From contig CATOTC010000001.1 of the NCBI GenBank assembly GCA_951812975.1, positions 372,001-436,000 on the forward strand: a DNA stretch of 64,000 nt, read 5' to 3'. Positions 41,794-50,870 of the stretch are shown here, piece by piece. Under the pieces are notes generated by a model. The model had not been told where the DNA came from, did no database searches, and saw only the letters and a list, made by a program, of their open reading frames with translations. The DNA comes from an uncultured Acidimicrobiales bacterium. Lineage in GTDB: Bacteria > Actinomycetota > Acidimicrobiia > Acidimicrobiales > Aldehydirespiratoraceae. Position 1 is the stretch's first letter. Each line of letters opens with the position of its first letter. A program made the position numbers and the translations under genes.

Positions 41794-42577
41794 CTCCGAG
41801 ATAGGCCGAGATGACCGCAGCGTCGGTCCGGATCTCGGTCGGGGGCCCTTCGGTCAGCAACTCGCCGTGGGTGAGGACCAGAATGTGTTCCGCCAGCGCG
41901 AGGAGGAAATGCAGGTTGTGCTCGACGACCACCAGGGTCATCCCTTCCCTGTGAAGCTCTGCGAGCAGCGCCGCCAATCGCTTCTGAAGCACGGGATCGA
42001 CGCCCGAAGTCGGTTCGTCAAGCAACAACATCACGGGGTTGCGGACTAGCTGGCGGGCGACCTCAAGCATTCGGAGTTCGCCTCCAGACAGGTCTGAGAC
42101 GAGGTCGTCGGCTCTCCCGGTGAGGCCTACGCGGTCGAGAGTCCGCTTGGCGGCATCGACGGTTACAGACTCGTGGGTTCGCCAAGCTCGCCCGAATGCC
42201 GCTCGCAGGCGCTCTCCGGGGCTCGTCGCCCCGGACACAACGTTGTCGAGCACCGAGAGCGATTCGAACGCGCGTGGGGTCTGGAACGTTCGTCCGATGC
42301 CGAGTTCGGCGATCGTATCGGACGCTGCGTTGGTGATGTCGTGACCATCAAACGTGACAGCACCACTGTCTGATGCGAGCACACCCGATATCAGGTTGAA
42401 GGTCGTCGACTTGCCTGCCCCGTTGGGCCCGATGAGCCCGACGAACGAGCCGCGGCTCACCGCGAAGCTCAGCCCGTCTTCACCACCGACGGCTCGAAGC
42501 CCGGCGAAGCGCTTGGAGATTGCTGATGCTTCAAGGAGCGGCGGTTCCGCTGTTGGTGTCGACGCTGTGTTGTTCAT
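41777..42577 (-). CDS. Branched-chain-type ABC importer ATPase (LivG-like)
   Basis: A 266-residue ATPase: Walker A GPNGAGKSTTFNLISG, the family-specific GRTFQTPRAFESLSVLDNV, signature LSGGELRMLEVARQL and Walker B LLLDEPTSGVD. LivG and LivF form the ATPase heterodimer of LIV-type importers. Its ATG overlaps the livM stop by four bases. Confidence 0.93.
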   Translation of the reverse strand: MNNTASTPTAEPPLLEASAISKRFAGLRAVGGEDGLSFAVSRGSFVGLIGPNGAGKSTTFNLISGVLASDSGAVTFDGHDITNAASDTIAELGIGRTFQTPRAFESLSVLDNVVSGATSPGERLRAAFGRAWRTHESVTVDAAKRTLDRVGLTGRADDLVSDLSGGELRMLEVARQLVRNPVMLLLDEPTSGVDPVLQKRLAALLAELHREGMTLVVVEHNLHFLLALAEHILVLTHGELLTEGPPTEIRTDAAVISAYLGDDYAA

Positions 42578-43503
42578 CTTGTGGCCTTCATTCGCTCCGC
42601 GATCCGGTCAAAGGGCTGGTAGCGCAATACCGCGATGAACAGCAGTCCGGTGACGATGTGTTCAACGGATGCAGCGATTTGCGCCGAGCGAACCGTTTCG
42701 AACGGCCATGTACGGACCACTTCTTCGAAGAAGATGAGGCCGAACGTTCCTGCCACTGCACCGTAGACCGACCGTTCGCCGCCCAAGACGAGCGCGATCC
42801 AGATGATGAACGTAACCTCGGCCGTGAACAGCGACGGCTGTGCCAACGTCGTGAACATCGCATACAGCCCCCCGGCGGCGCCAATTGGAATAGCCGAGAT
42901 CAGGAACACCTGACGACGCATCCGCTGAACCGACTTGCCAGCGGCGAGCGCTGCGACCTCGTCGTCGCGGATGGCGTCGAGAGCGCGCCCGTACGGCGAC
43001 CGCAGCAGTCTTCGGAACACAAGAAGTGTTGCGATCATCAGAAGCGCTGCTGCTCCCGCGAACACATACTTCTCTTCGATTGGTCCCCAATCACTGATTG
43101 GGCGCTTCACGTTGGCAAGCCCGACGGTTCCGTTGCCAATCCGGCGCTCGTTCAGCAGGAATGAGTGGAATACCTCAGCGAAGGCGAACGTGGTGAGCGC
43201 GAGGTACTCACCGCGCAGACGCAGTGTGGGCCAGCCCGTGATCGCGGCGAACAGCAAAGCGGCTGTTGCCGCTGCGACCAGGGCCACCGGCCATGGCCAC
43301 CCGAAACCGAACTTGTATTGGTCGAGACCTTGCGGCGCGGGTTGGGTGAAAATCGCATATGCGTACGCCCCCACAGCGAAGTACGCGACAATGCCGAAAT
43401 TGATCATGCCGCCCCGTGCGTATTGCAGGTTCAAGCTCAGGGTCACGACCCCGAAGATGCTTCCGAGCGTGACGACGGTGACGAAGATCTGGAGCCAGTT
43501 CAT
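42574..43503 (-). CDS. Branched-chain-type ABC importer permease (LivM-like)
   Basis: A 309-residue membrane protein with about eight to nine hydrophobic helices. The LivM hallmarks NLQYARGGMINFGIVAYFAVGAYA and YGRALDAIRDDEVAALAAGKSV are visible, with LPTLRLRGEYLALTTFAFAE-like text between. ATG 43503 overlaps the livH stop by four bases. A longer open frame upstream is a shadow of livH. Confidence 0.92.
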   Translation of the reverse strand: MNWLQIFVTVVTLGSIFGVVTLSLNLQYARGGMINFGIVAYFAVGAYAYAIFTQPAPQGLDQYKFGFGWPWPVALVAAATAALLFAAITGWPTLRLRGEYLALTTFAFAEVFHSFLLNERRIGNGTVGLANVKRPISDWGPIEEKYVFAGAAALLMIATLLVFRRLLRSPYGRALDAIRDDEVAALAAGKSVQRMRRQVFLISAIPIGAAGGLYAMFTTLAQPSLFTAEVTFIIWIALVLGGERSVYGAVAGTFGLIFFEEVVRTWPFETVRSAQIAASVEHIVTGLLFIAVLRYQPFDRIAERMKATR

Positions 43504-44360
43504 GCTGCTCTCGTTCCCGCTAGTCCCTCGGGTCGGAACAGCAGCACCAAGATGACTACCGAGAAGGCAACTAGTGGTCGGTAGCCCGCCGGGATCCAGT
43601 AGACCGATACATCCATCGCGATACCGACGATGAGTCCAGACAAGATCACGGCGTAGAGCGATCCCAATCCTGCCAGGATCGCGACGGCGAGGACCTGAAG
43701 GATTTGGGCGAACGGAAGATCGGTCGTCAACGTCGCTAGCACCGCCAACATCACCCCGGCCAAGCCGGCCAGACCCGACGACAGCAGCCACGTTGCCCTC
43801 GAGGTTGTTCTCACATCGATCCCTCGCGACGCGGCGAGCTCCGGATTGCCCGACATCGCTCGGATCGCCAGACCCGTGCGCGTCCGGTTGAGGAACAGCG
43901 CTAGCGAAACCGACACGATCACAGCAAGGGCCACAACCATCAGTTGGTAGTTGGTGATACGAATCCCGAACGGCTCGTAGCTCGTGGCAAGCCCGATATC
44001 GAGCGTCCGGATACCAGTGCCGATCAGCGCGTCGATGACTCCACCGATTACGAAGGCGACCCCTGTGGAGGTGATCAGCAACACTGCCGGGCCGCGCTCG
44101 CGGATCGGATCGTAGATCAGACGGGCCACGAAGAGCCCGGTGACCGACGTGAACACAATCGCCGCGGTGCTGGCAAGCACGACGTGCCAACCCATTTCTG
44201 CGTTGAGCCACCATGTCGCGAACGCGCTCACGCCGAGGAGTTCCGCGTGCGCGATGTTCAAGAAGCCCTCGACGCGGCGGGTAAGCGAGAAACCGATCGT
44301 GGCCAGGATGAGGAAGCAACCTGTCACGACACCTGTGGTGAGAAACTGCAGAAAGAGCAC
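43500..44360 (-). CDS. Branched-chain-type ABC importer permease (LivH-like)
   Basis: A 286-residue permease with about eight hydrophobic helices. TRRVEGFLNIAHAELLGVSAF is the LivH signature; AIRAMSGNPELAASRGIDV is the coupling-helix region and LYAVILSGLIVGIAMDV the late conserved loop. GTG 44360 begins five bases after the cupin stop codon, so it is co-transcribed with the catabolic genes. Confidence 0.92.
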   Translation of the reverse strand: MLFLQFLTTGVVTGCFLILATIGFSLTRRVEGFLNIAHAELLGVSAFATWWLNAEMGWHVVLASTAAIVFTSVTGLFVARLIYDPIRERGPAVLLITSTGVAFVIGGVIDALIGTGIRTLDIGLATSYEPFGIRITNYQLMVVALAVIVSVSLALFLNRTRTGLAIRAMSGNPELAASRGIDVRTTSRATWLLSSGLAGLAGVMLAVLATLTTDLPFAQILQVLAVAILAGLGSLYAVILSGLIVGIAMDVSVYWIPAGYRPLVAFSVVILVLLFRPEGLAGTRAA

Positions 44361-44365
44361 GGCGA

Positions 44366-44707
44366 CTACTCGTAGTTGCGAACTTCAAACGTGATCGCGC
44401 CCTTATCGCTGATCCAGGGCCCGTGGGGCATTCCAGGGGGCCGACAGGCATACATGCCTGCGGTGAACGTCTGGTCCAGAGAGAGGTCATGGATCGACCC
44501 CTCGACCAGCCACAGCTCTTCCCAGAAGTCGTGTCGTTGGACTCCCGCCTCGGACGTGTCCGTTCCTGGCAGGAACTTCAATAAACGGCTGTAGGACCCG
44601 CTGTCGGGATCCTTCGACAGGATCTTGCTGTAGAGACCGTCGATGCCTGCCTCCGGTTCCCAGGGCAGGAGATCCGGGTCAAAGAACTCGAATTCTTGCT
44701 TTCCCAT
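44366..44707 (-). CDS. Cupin-domain protein
   Basis: A 113-residue single-domain cupin. The metal-site motif region is RHDFWEELWLVEGSIHD, with a second site around RPPGMPHGPW. Such small ChrR-like cupins may be enzymes or sensors; the function here is unknown. Its ATG overlaps the nitrilase stop as TAATG, and the permease gene follows five bases later, so it is expressed with both. Confidence 0.82.
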   Translation of the reverse strand: MGKQEFEFFDPDLLPWEPEAGIDGLYSKILSKDPDSGSYSRLLKFLPGTDTSEAGVQRHDFWEELWLVEGSIHDLSLDQTFTAGMYACRPPGMPHGPWISDKGAITFEVRNYE

Positions 44708-46167
44708 TAGTTTTCCTCCAATACGTTGGTGATCGAATAGCTGGCCTTCAGTGACCTGTTCCTGACGGGGTCTCGCAGCTCCACCTCAAATGTCGGGTGG
44801 TACTCGAACTCGCCAGCAGCAGGAATCGTCCCCGACAAGATGACGGACCCCGCAGGAGCTCCGCCGAAGCGTTCCTCAACGAGCCGGATCAGTTCTGCCG
44901 GAGGATGCAGCGCAGCGACTGGTCCGGACTGGTACGCCTCGCCGGCGCCCGCAGGAGTGCGCGCTTCAAAGATCAGTTCATCCCAATGCTCTTCGATGTC
45001 GCTCAGTCGCCAGACGGTTTCAGACAACACCTTGACGCAGCTCTGCTTTGAGGCAGGAATGTCGACGGTCTCAAGACTTCGGTCAGTGTGATCTGAGGCG
45101 ACAGCCACCCAGATGTCGTCAGCGTCGATGAGCAGCGCGAACTCAACCTCCCCGCAGGACGCCGCGGTCGCCACCTCGACGCTGCCGGCAGTGGTGAGTC
45201 GGTCGGCGCCCAACACAAAGTACGAGGGGATCTCGTCGGGCGGCGCAATGCCTTCCTCTTCAAGTTTCGCTATGTAGGCGGCGACTGCATCAGCGTCACG
45301 GCTGGTGTAACCGGCCAAGATGAGACGCTGGGCGTTGAATCGCAAGGCCCGGCCGTCTTCGCGGCGCAGTACGAGATCGTTGTCCGGGTCGGCGAGAAGT
45401 TGGCGGTCGGCGAGCGCGGGGAACCGGTCGCGTGCCGCATCGGAAGCTTCCATATCGACTACTGCGGTCGCAGTCCCGGGGTCGTCGCCCAGCGATGCGA
45501 CAGTGACGCCCCACGGGTCGATGATTCCTGATCGGCCACACAGCGGCACCGATGTACCGGCTGATCCAACACCATTGCAGGCGAACATGAACGCCTGATT
45601 CTCGATCGCTCGAGCTCGAAGCAGCGTGGTCCACGCCTCGACGCGTGGGTGGGGCCATGCCGAGGCGACAACGAAGCCGATCGCTCCCCGTTCCGTCATG
45701 CGGCGGAACAGTTCGGGGAATCGGAGGTCGTAACAGACGGCCATGCCGAGGCGCCCCAGTGGCGTTTCTGCGACCACGACGTCGGTGCCGGCGGTCAGCA
45801 GTTGCTGTTCCTTTGTGCCAAATCCAAAAAGATGCATCTTTCGATAACGCGCAAGCTCCACACCGTCAGGCCCGAACAGGACTGAGGTGTTGAAGTGGTC
45901 TGTGCCGTCGGCTTCGATGAGCGACCCCACATGCAGACATGCGTTCGCCGCCGCAGCCATTTCCGAGAACGCCTCTAGCAGGCCGGGGGTAGCGTTCGCA
46001 GCCCGCTCGTAATCGTCGAAGGCGAAGTATCCGGGATACCAGATCTCAGGCAACACAATGAGGTCTGAGTCAGAGACGGCATCGACTCGTTTACGCGCGA
46101 AATCGATTGCATCGCGCGGCTCGCCGGGCGTCTGAGCATGCAGCTGAATGAGCGAAACCTTGGTCAT
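44707..46167 (-). CDS. Carbon-nitrogen hydrolase fused to a DUF2848 domain
   Basis: A two-domain protein of 486 residues. Residues 1-265 are a nitrilase-superfamily amidase with its full triad: Glu in VLPEIWYPG, Lys in YRKMHLFG and Cys in VCYDLRFPEL. Residues about 280-440 match DUF2848: LAGYTSRDADAVAAYI, SCGEVEFALLIDADDI, VASDHTDRSLETVDIPASKQ and LSETVW. DUF2848 is usually a stand-alone FAH-like protein. The fusion suggests consecutive steps, such as amide hydrolysis and then C-C or ester cleavage or isomerisation; that is inference. The start overlaps the hydroxylase stop by four bases. Confidence 0.88.
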   Translation of the reverse strand: MTKVSLIQLHAQTPGEPRDAIDFARKRVDAVSDSDLIVLPEIWYPGYFAFDDYERAANATPGLLEAFSEMAAAANACLHVGSLIEADGTDHFNTSVLFGPDGVELARYRKMHLFGFGTKEQQLLTAGTDVVVAETPLGRLGMAVCYDLRFPELFRRMTERGAIGFVVASAWPHPRVEAWTTLLRARAIENQAFMFACNGVGSAGTSVPLCGRSGIIDPWGVTVASLGDDPGTATAVVDMEASDAARDRFPALADRQLLADPDNDLVLRREDGRALRFNAQRLILAGYTSRDADAVAAYIAKLEEEGIAPPDEIPSYFVLGADRLTTAGSVEVATAASCGEVEFALLIDADDIWVAVASDHTDRSLETVDIPASKQSCVKVLSETVWRLSDIEEHWDELIFEARTPAGAGEAYQSGPVAALHPPAELIRLVEERFGGAPAGSVILSGTIPAAGEFEYHPTFEVELRDPVRNRSLKASYSITNVLEEN

Positions 46168-48542
46168 TGGCCTTCTCCTTGCGCTATTGCCTGGTCGATG
46201 TGGGTGAGGACTCGTTCCGGTGTCAGCGGGAGATCGGTGACGACCGTCTCGCCAAGGTGAGACAGCGCGTCTTCGATTGCTGAAGCGATGACGGCGCCGG
46301 GTGCAATCGCCCCGCCTTCTCCCATGCCTTTGATGCCGCCGATGGTGAACGGGGATGGCGTCTCGAGGTGAGCGACCGCAAAGTCGGGCACGTCGGTACT
46401 CGTCGGAATCAGGTAGTCAGAAAAGGTCAACGACTGGGGCTGACCGTTCTCGTCGTAGAGGAATTCTTCGAAGAGAGCCGTGCCGATCCCCTGAGCCACT
46501 CCGCCAAAGATCTGGCCTTCGACGATCATGGGGTTGATCATCGGGCCGCAGTCTTCGACGATCGCATACGTCAACACCGCGGTCTTCCCCGTCATCGGGT
46601 CGATCTCGACGGTCGAGAGGTGCGCCGCGTTCGTGTAGGCGCCCGTGCCGGGGGCGGCGTCGTAGGTTCGGGAGGACTCGAGGCTGGGTTCTATTCCCTC
46701 AGGGAGGCGTTCGGGCCGTTGGTATGTCAGCCGGCACAGCTCAGAGATATCGATCGAGACCACGGGCGACCCTCTCACTGACAGGCGGCCCCGTTCGATG
46801 ACCATGTCTTCGACTGCTGCTTCGAGTTCGTGGGCGGCAACTTCCTTGAGCGTCGCGGCGACGTCGTCAGCGGCTCTGGTAACAGCCCCTCCCGCGAGTA
46901 CCGCAGAACGGCTAGCGAAGGTTCCGGCGCCGTACGCGACCTGATTGGTGTCGCCGTATTCGACGCGGACCTTGTCAAGATCAAGTCCGAGACGATCAGC
47001 TGCGATCTGTGCGAGGGTGGTCTCGAGTCCTTGCCCATGATCGTGTATGGACGCGGACACGACTGCTGTGCCGGATGCATCTAGGCGTACCTTGGCCGTC
47101 TCGTACCCGAACACGATCGGGACACCACGCTGTTTGAACTCCTGGTGGGTGTGAGCGGTCTGTTCTGTGAATGCGACAAGCCCGATCCCGAAGAGCCTGC
47201 CTTGGGCTCGGGCTTCGGCTTGTTCGGTTAGCAGGACGTCGTACTCACCAAGCTGCAGGACCGATTCAAGCGACTCGGCGAGCGAGCCGCTGTCGTAAAC
47301 GAGGCCCGACGGTGAGTGCCACGGGTAGTCATCGGCTCCTAGGAGATTCCGTCTTCGGACTTCGGCGCGGTCGAGTCCCCGGTGCCGGGCAATCTGATCG
47401 ATGAGACGCTCAATCGAAAAACAGGCGGCGGGACGTGCCACTCCCCGATATGCGCCGTAGGGGGTCTTATTCGTGCAGACCGGTGTTCCGGTGGCGGAAT
47501 ACTCGCGGATCTTGTAGGGACCGGGCAGGATCCCCATAGCCATGCCGTTGTCCATCGTGGCGGTCCATGGAAAGACCGAGTAGGCGCCCATATCGACGCG
47601 AATATCGGCCTCGAGTGCGAGGATTCGGCCTAAGTCGTCGAAGTAGCCGGTGACGCGGTGGCGGTGTTCACGGGAATGGTGGGAAGCGACGAAGTGCTCG
47701 CGCCGATCCTCTACCCATTTGATGGGTCGGCCGAGTTCCCGCGCCGCGAGACAGCAGGCTACCTCCTCGGTGTAGAGCTGGGCTTTGACGCCAAAGCCGC
47801 CACCAACATCGGGAGCGATTACTCGGATCTGGCTCTCGGGAACATCCATGGCGAGCGCCAATCCCGCGCGGATGAGATGCGGCACCTGGGTGGTCGTGTG
47901 CAACGTGAAGCGGTTGCTGCCCCGGTCGTAGTCGGCGACACACGCTCGGTTCTCCATGGGAATCGCGCCGTGTCGAGCGTTGCGGAGGTCGATGGTCAGT
48001 CGGTGCGGTGCCCCAGCCGCGGCCTTGTCGAAGCCGTCGGTCTTGACTGCTCGACGCACGTATGCGTTGTCGGTCCAGCCGTCATGCAGCACCTCGGCAT
48101 CCGATGCGAGAGCGGCGTCGAGGTCGAGCACGACTGGCAAGGGAGCGAGGTCTGCGAAAACCATCTCGGCCGCGTCCTCGGCAAGGTACTCGTCGTCTGC
48201 GATGACCATGGCGAGCGCCTCGCCGGCGAATCGAACGCGATCGAGGGCCAGGATCGGTTGTGCGGAGACCTGGAAGCCCTCATAGCTTGAGACGCACCGA
48301 ATCTCGGAATCGGCGAAATCGGCTCCGGTGAAGACCGCGTGAACGCCTTCAGCTTCGACTGCGTCGCCTAGCTCAATCTCAGCTACTGAAGCGTGAGCTT
48401 CGTAGGAACGGACGAACTTCGCCGCGAGCTCTCGGGGAAGTTCGATGTCGGCGACATAGCGGCCGCGGCCGCGTAGCAGGCGGTCGTCTTCGATCCGGGA
48501 GACTCGCGAGCCGAAGAATCGACGTGCTTGGCTCTCAACCAT
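46164..48542 (-). CDS. Molybdenum hydroxylase large (molybdopterin) subunit, xanthine dehydrogenase/CoxL family
   Basis: The catalytic Mo-pterin subunit, 792 residues. GGFGVKAQLYTEEVA and the loop PYGAYRGVARPAACFSIERL are conserved; the loop is not the VAYRCSFR of true CO dehydrogenase, so CO oxidation is unlikely. The C-terminal KGMGEGGAIAPGAVIASAIEDAL carries the catalytic Glu. It would hydroxylate a heterocycle or aldehyde with water as oxygen donor. ATG 48542 is inside the small-subunit gene (8-base overlap). Confidence 0.92.
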   Translation of the reverse strand: MVESQARRFFGSRVSRIEDDRLLRGRGRYVADIELPRELAAKFVRSYEAHASVAEIELGDAVEAEGVHAVFTGADFADSEIRCVSSYEGFQVSAQPILALDRVRFAGEALAMVIADDEYLAEDAAEMVFADLAPLPVVLDLDAALASDAEVLHDGWTDNAYVRRAVKTDGFDKAAAGAPHRLTIDLRNARHGAIPMENRACVADYDRGSNRFTLHTTTQVPHLIRAGLALAMDVPESQIRVIAPDVGGGFGVKAQLYTEEVACCLAARELGRPIKWVEDRREHFVASHHSREHRHRVTGYFDDLGRILALEADIRVDMGAYSVFPWTATMDNGMAMGILPGPYKIREYSATGTPVCTNKTPYGAYRGVARPAACFSIERLIDQIARHRGLDRAEVRRRNLLGADDYPWHSPSGLVYDSGSLAESLESVLQLGEYDVLLTEQAEARAQGRLFGIGLVAFTEQTAHTHQEFKQRGVPIVFGYETAKVRLDASGTAVVSASIHDHGQGLETTLAQIAADRLGLDLDKVRVEYGDTNQVAYGAGTFASRSAVLAGGAVTRAADDVAATLKEVAAHELEAAVEDMVIERGRLSVRGSPVVSIDISELCRLTYQRPERLPEGIEPSLESSRTYDAAPGTGAYTNAAHLSTVEIDPMTGKTAVLTYAIVEDCGPMINPMIVEGQIFGGVAQGIGTALFEEFLYDENGQPQSLTFSDYLIPTSTDVPDFAVAHLETPSPFTIGGIKGMGEGGAIAPGAVIASAIEDALSHLGETVVTDLPLTPERVLTHIDQAIAQGEGQ

Positions 48543-49020
48543 CGATCTGTACCTCCCGAATTTCGGCGAGGGCTTGTTCGACTGCATCGATAATTTGGTG
48601 GTAGCCGGTACATCGACAGATGTTCCCTGCAAGATGTTCACGGATCTTTGCCCGATCGCAGACGAGATTGGTGTTGGCGAGTTCTGCGACGCTCATGAGC
48701 AGTCCTGGTGTGCAGAAGCCGCATTGGAGCCCGTGACAATCCTCGAATGCTTGTTGAATCGGATGAAGGGTCTCGTCATCAGGCGCGAGCGACTCGACAG
48801 TGTCGACTTTGCGCCCAGCAACCTGGACTGCGAGCGTCAAGCATGACCGCGTCGAGGCGCCGTCGACGTGAACTGTGCACGAACCGCAATAGCCGTGCTC
48901 GCAGCCGACATGCGTCCCGGTCAGACCGGCATCTTGGCGGATGAAGTCGCTGAGCAGCAGTCGAGGGTCAACCGTCGCCGACATCGGCCTACCGTTGATC
49001 GTCACGGTGATATCACGCAT
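48535..49020 (-). CDS. Molybdenum hydroxylase small [2Fe-2S] subunit
   Basis: A 161-residue iron-sulphur subunit with both clusters: the plant-ferredoxin-type site CEHGYCGSCTVHVDG...SCLTLAV and the helical site CGFCTPGLLMS...ICRCTGYHQI. It passes electrons from the Mo site to the FAD subunit. Overlaps of eight bases with both neighbours show tight coupling. Confidence 0.95.
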   Translation of the reverse strand: MRDITVTINGRPMSATVDPRLLLSDFIRQDAGLTGTHVGCEHGYCGSCTVHVDGASTRSCLTLAVQVAGRKVDTVESLAPDDETLHPIQQAFEDCHGLQCGFCTPGLLMSVAELANTNLVCDRAKIREHLAGNICRCTGYHQIIDAVEQALAEIREVQIDG

Positions 49021-49885
49021 TCGCCCTGCTTTCGAGGTCCGGTCCGAGTGCCTGCGTCACGGCTCGCTTGGTCTCGGCGAAGACCAGGCGTTTTCGGAAT
49101 TCCGTGGACCCGTGACAGTCACCGACTGGTTCGAATGAATCCCGGGCAGCGATGGCGGCGTCGACTGCTCTACCCGGGCGTGTGCCGATCAGTGCCTGTT
49201 CAGCGTCGGGGCAGCGAACCGGCCGCTCGGCGACCCCCGCCAGCGCGATTCGGGCTTCTACGACAGCGCCGGTCGCAATGACGCAGCCGACGGCGACCGC
49301 TACCGTTGCGAAGTCGCCGGTTCGGCGCTGGAACTCCGAGAATCCCCAACTGTTCTGGAACCGTCCGCTCAGATAGACGGAGGTAATGAGTTCGTCGGGT
49401 CGCTTCGCTGTCGTGAACAACGCTTCGAAGAACTGATCACCCGGCACGGTGCGCGTCGTTTCGGCCGAGGCGAGCGTGATCGTGCCGTCGAGAGCGAGCA
49501 AGACAGCAGGCCATTCTGCGGCCGGATCGGCGTGGGCGATGCTCCCCCCGATCGTGCCCCGGTTGCGGATCGCTCGGTGGCCGATGAATCCCGCTGCGTG
49601 TTGCGCGAGCGGCGTAATCGATGCGACGAGATCGTTGGTTTCCATCTGGCGGTGTGTGACCATCGCCCCGATTTCGAGGCCGCCATCGACGGGTTCAAGG
49701 TTCGCCAGTCCGTCAATCGCACCGAGATCTACGACGTCGGTTGGTCTCGCCAAGCGTAAGTTGAGCATCGGGATGAGGCTCTGCCCGCCCGACAGCACGA
49801 CTGCGCTGTCGCCAACGTCGGCCAAGACCGCGACGGCTTCGCGGACCGTGTCTGGCGCGTGGTAGTCGAACTTCGGCGGTTTCAT
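49013..49885 (-). CDS. Molybdenum hydroxylase medium (FAD) subunit
   Basis: A 290-residue FAD-binding subunit of the CoxM/CutM family. VVLSGGQSLIPMLNLRLARP and AIRNRGTIGGSIAHADPAAEWP bind FAD. ATG 49885 is chosen for its AGGGGG about ten bases upstream and the usual MKPPKFDYHAP opening; ATG 49909 is possible. First gene of the ten-gene minus-strand operon and divergent from the GntR regulator. Confidence 0.92.
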   Translation of the reverse strand: MKPPKFDYHAPDTVREAVAVLADVGDSAVVLSGGQSLIPMLNLRLARPTDVVDLGAIDGLANLEPVDGGLEIGAMVTHRQMETNDLVASITPLAQHAAGFIGHRAIRNRGTIGGSIAHADPAAEWPAVLLALDGTITLASAETTRTVPGDQFFEALFTTAKRPDELITSVYLSGRFQNSWGFSEFQRRTGDFATVAVAVGCVIATGAVVEARIALAGVAERPVRCPDAEQALIGTRPGRAVDAAIAARDSFEPVGDCHGSTEFRKRLVFAETKRAVTQALGPDLESRANA

Positions 49886-49997
49886 CCGGACGGGCCCCCT
49901 GTCGTTCATGTCAATCTCGTCCCGCGCTGCCCGCTTAGCCGGCTCGCGGCGGCGTCTTCCTATGTCGTCGGAGTCAAGCACGTCTAATATTGAAAAT

Positions 49998-50034
49998 CAA
50001 ATATTTGCAATAATTGACGGATTGGAACTATAAA
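49998..50034. promoter_or_regulatory. AT-rich divergent promoter with CAAATATTTG palindrome
   Basis: The perfect palindrome CAAATATTTG spans 49998-50007 in an AT-rich island (about 49985-50035) unlike the GC-rich surroundings. For the plus strand, TTGCAA (50005-50010) and TATAAA (50029-50034) are 18 bases apart, a good sigma-70-type promoter. The palindrome overlaps the -35 and could be the GntR operator. Confidence 0.5.
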
Positions 50035-50126
50035 TTCCGGCTAGGGTGTCAACCGACGCCCCTGCAGCGGATAGGAGTCCACCTACCGCTCATCACTGTC
50101 CGCGTTCTGAAGGGGGATCCGAAGCC

Positions 50127-50819
50127 GTGACTGAACAAGCAACGTTTGCCTCAGCCCCACCAGTGCGTCAGCCGTCCGTGCCCGAAACCGTGCTGCTCTA
50201 CCTGCGCAGGTTGCTGGTGACCGGCGAACTGGCCCCCGGGGCCAAGATTCCCGTCGACATCGTCGCCAAGACTTGCGGTGTGAGCCCGGTACCGATTCGC
50301 GAAGCGCTGAAGCAACTCCAGAACGAAGGGGTGGTGGTCAACGAGCCACGCCGTGGCTACTGGGTTGCGAAGCACTCGCGCGAGGAATTCGCCGAGATCC
50401 AAGACATCACCACGCTCCTCGAGCGTGAAGCGATACGTCTCGGTGCCGAGCGACTCACCGATGAGGACATCGAACGGATGGATGCATACCGGATCGAGAT
50501 GGAGACAGCTCTCGCGCAGGGCGATCTTTGGACGACCAACATCACCCACCGCGAGATGCACTTCGTGCCCTACCGGGCATCGGGAAAGAAGAGGCTTGTC
50601 AAAGAGATCGAGCGGCTGTGGGAGCACACAGACCACTACCGCGTTCTGTACCTCTACAAGGATCACGACGTTCAAGAAGTGTCGCTAGGTCAACACGTTG
50701 ACCTCATCGACGCCTGCCGAACCCGGGACCCCGACATCATCTTCCACGTGATGAAAACTCATCGCGACTACGCGACGGCAACGATCACGCCGGGGCTACT
50801 CGACGAAGACCACTCATGA
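50127..50819 (+). CDS. GntR-family (FCD) transcriptional regulator
   Basis: A 230-residue FadR-type regulator. The winged helix (about 15-85) includes LLVTGELAPGAKIPVDIVAKTCGVSPVPIREALKQLQNEGVV, and the C-terminal all-helical FCD ligand domain has His residues in MHFVPYRASG and QHVDLIDACRTRD that may bind metal. GTG 50127 behind AGGGGG gives the normal length; GTG 50046 would add a 27-residue Pro/Ser-rich tail. It is divergent from the hydroxylase operon and 51 bases upstream of the luciferase-like gene, so it probably controls both. Confidence 0.88.
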   Translation: MTEQATFASAPPVRQPSVPETVLLYLRRLLVTGELAPGAKIPVDIVAKTCGVSPVPIREALKQLQNEGVVVNEPRRGYWVAKHSREEFAEIQDITTLLEREAIRLGAERLTDEDIERMDAYRIEMETALAQGDLWTTNITHREMHFVPYRASGKKRLVKEIERLWEHTDHYRVLYLYKDHDVQEVSLGQHVDLIDACRTRDPDIIFHVMKTHRDYATATITPGLLDEDHS

Positions 50820-50870
50820 AGGCACAACCTCCAATGCCGCTGCATCGTTCAAACCAAAGGAAGTACGACG

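Noticed and set aside
42574-44490. A 638-codon minus-strand frame that could suggest a LivHM fusion
   Set aside because: Its first half is livH read out of frame; livH and livM are separate genes overlapping by four bases.
46164-48542. Form I aerobic CO dehydrogenase
   Set aside because: The active-site loop is AYRGVARP, not the AYRCSFR type carrying the Cys needed for CO oxidation, and no cox accessory genes are present.
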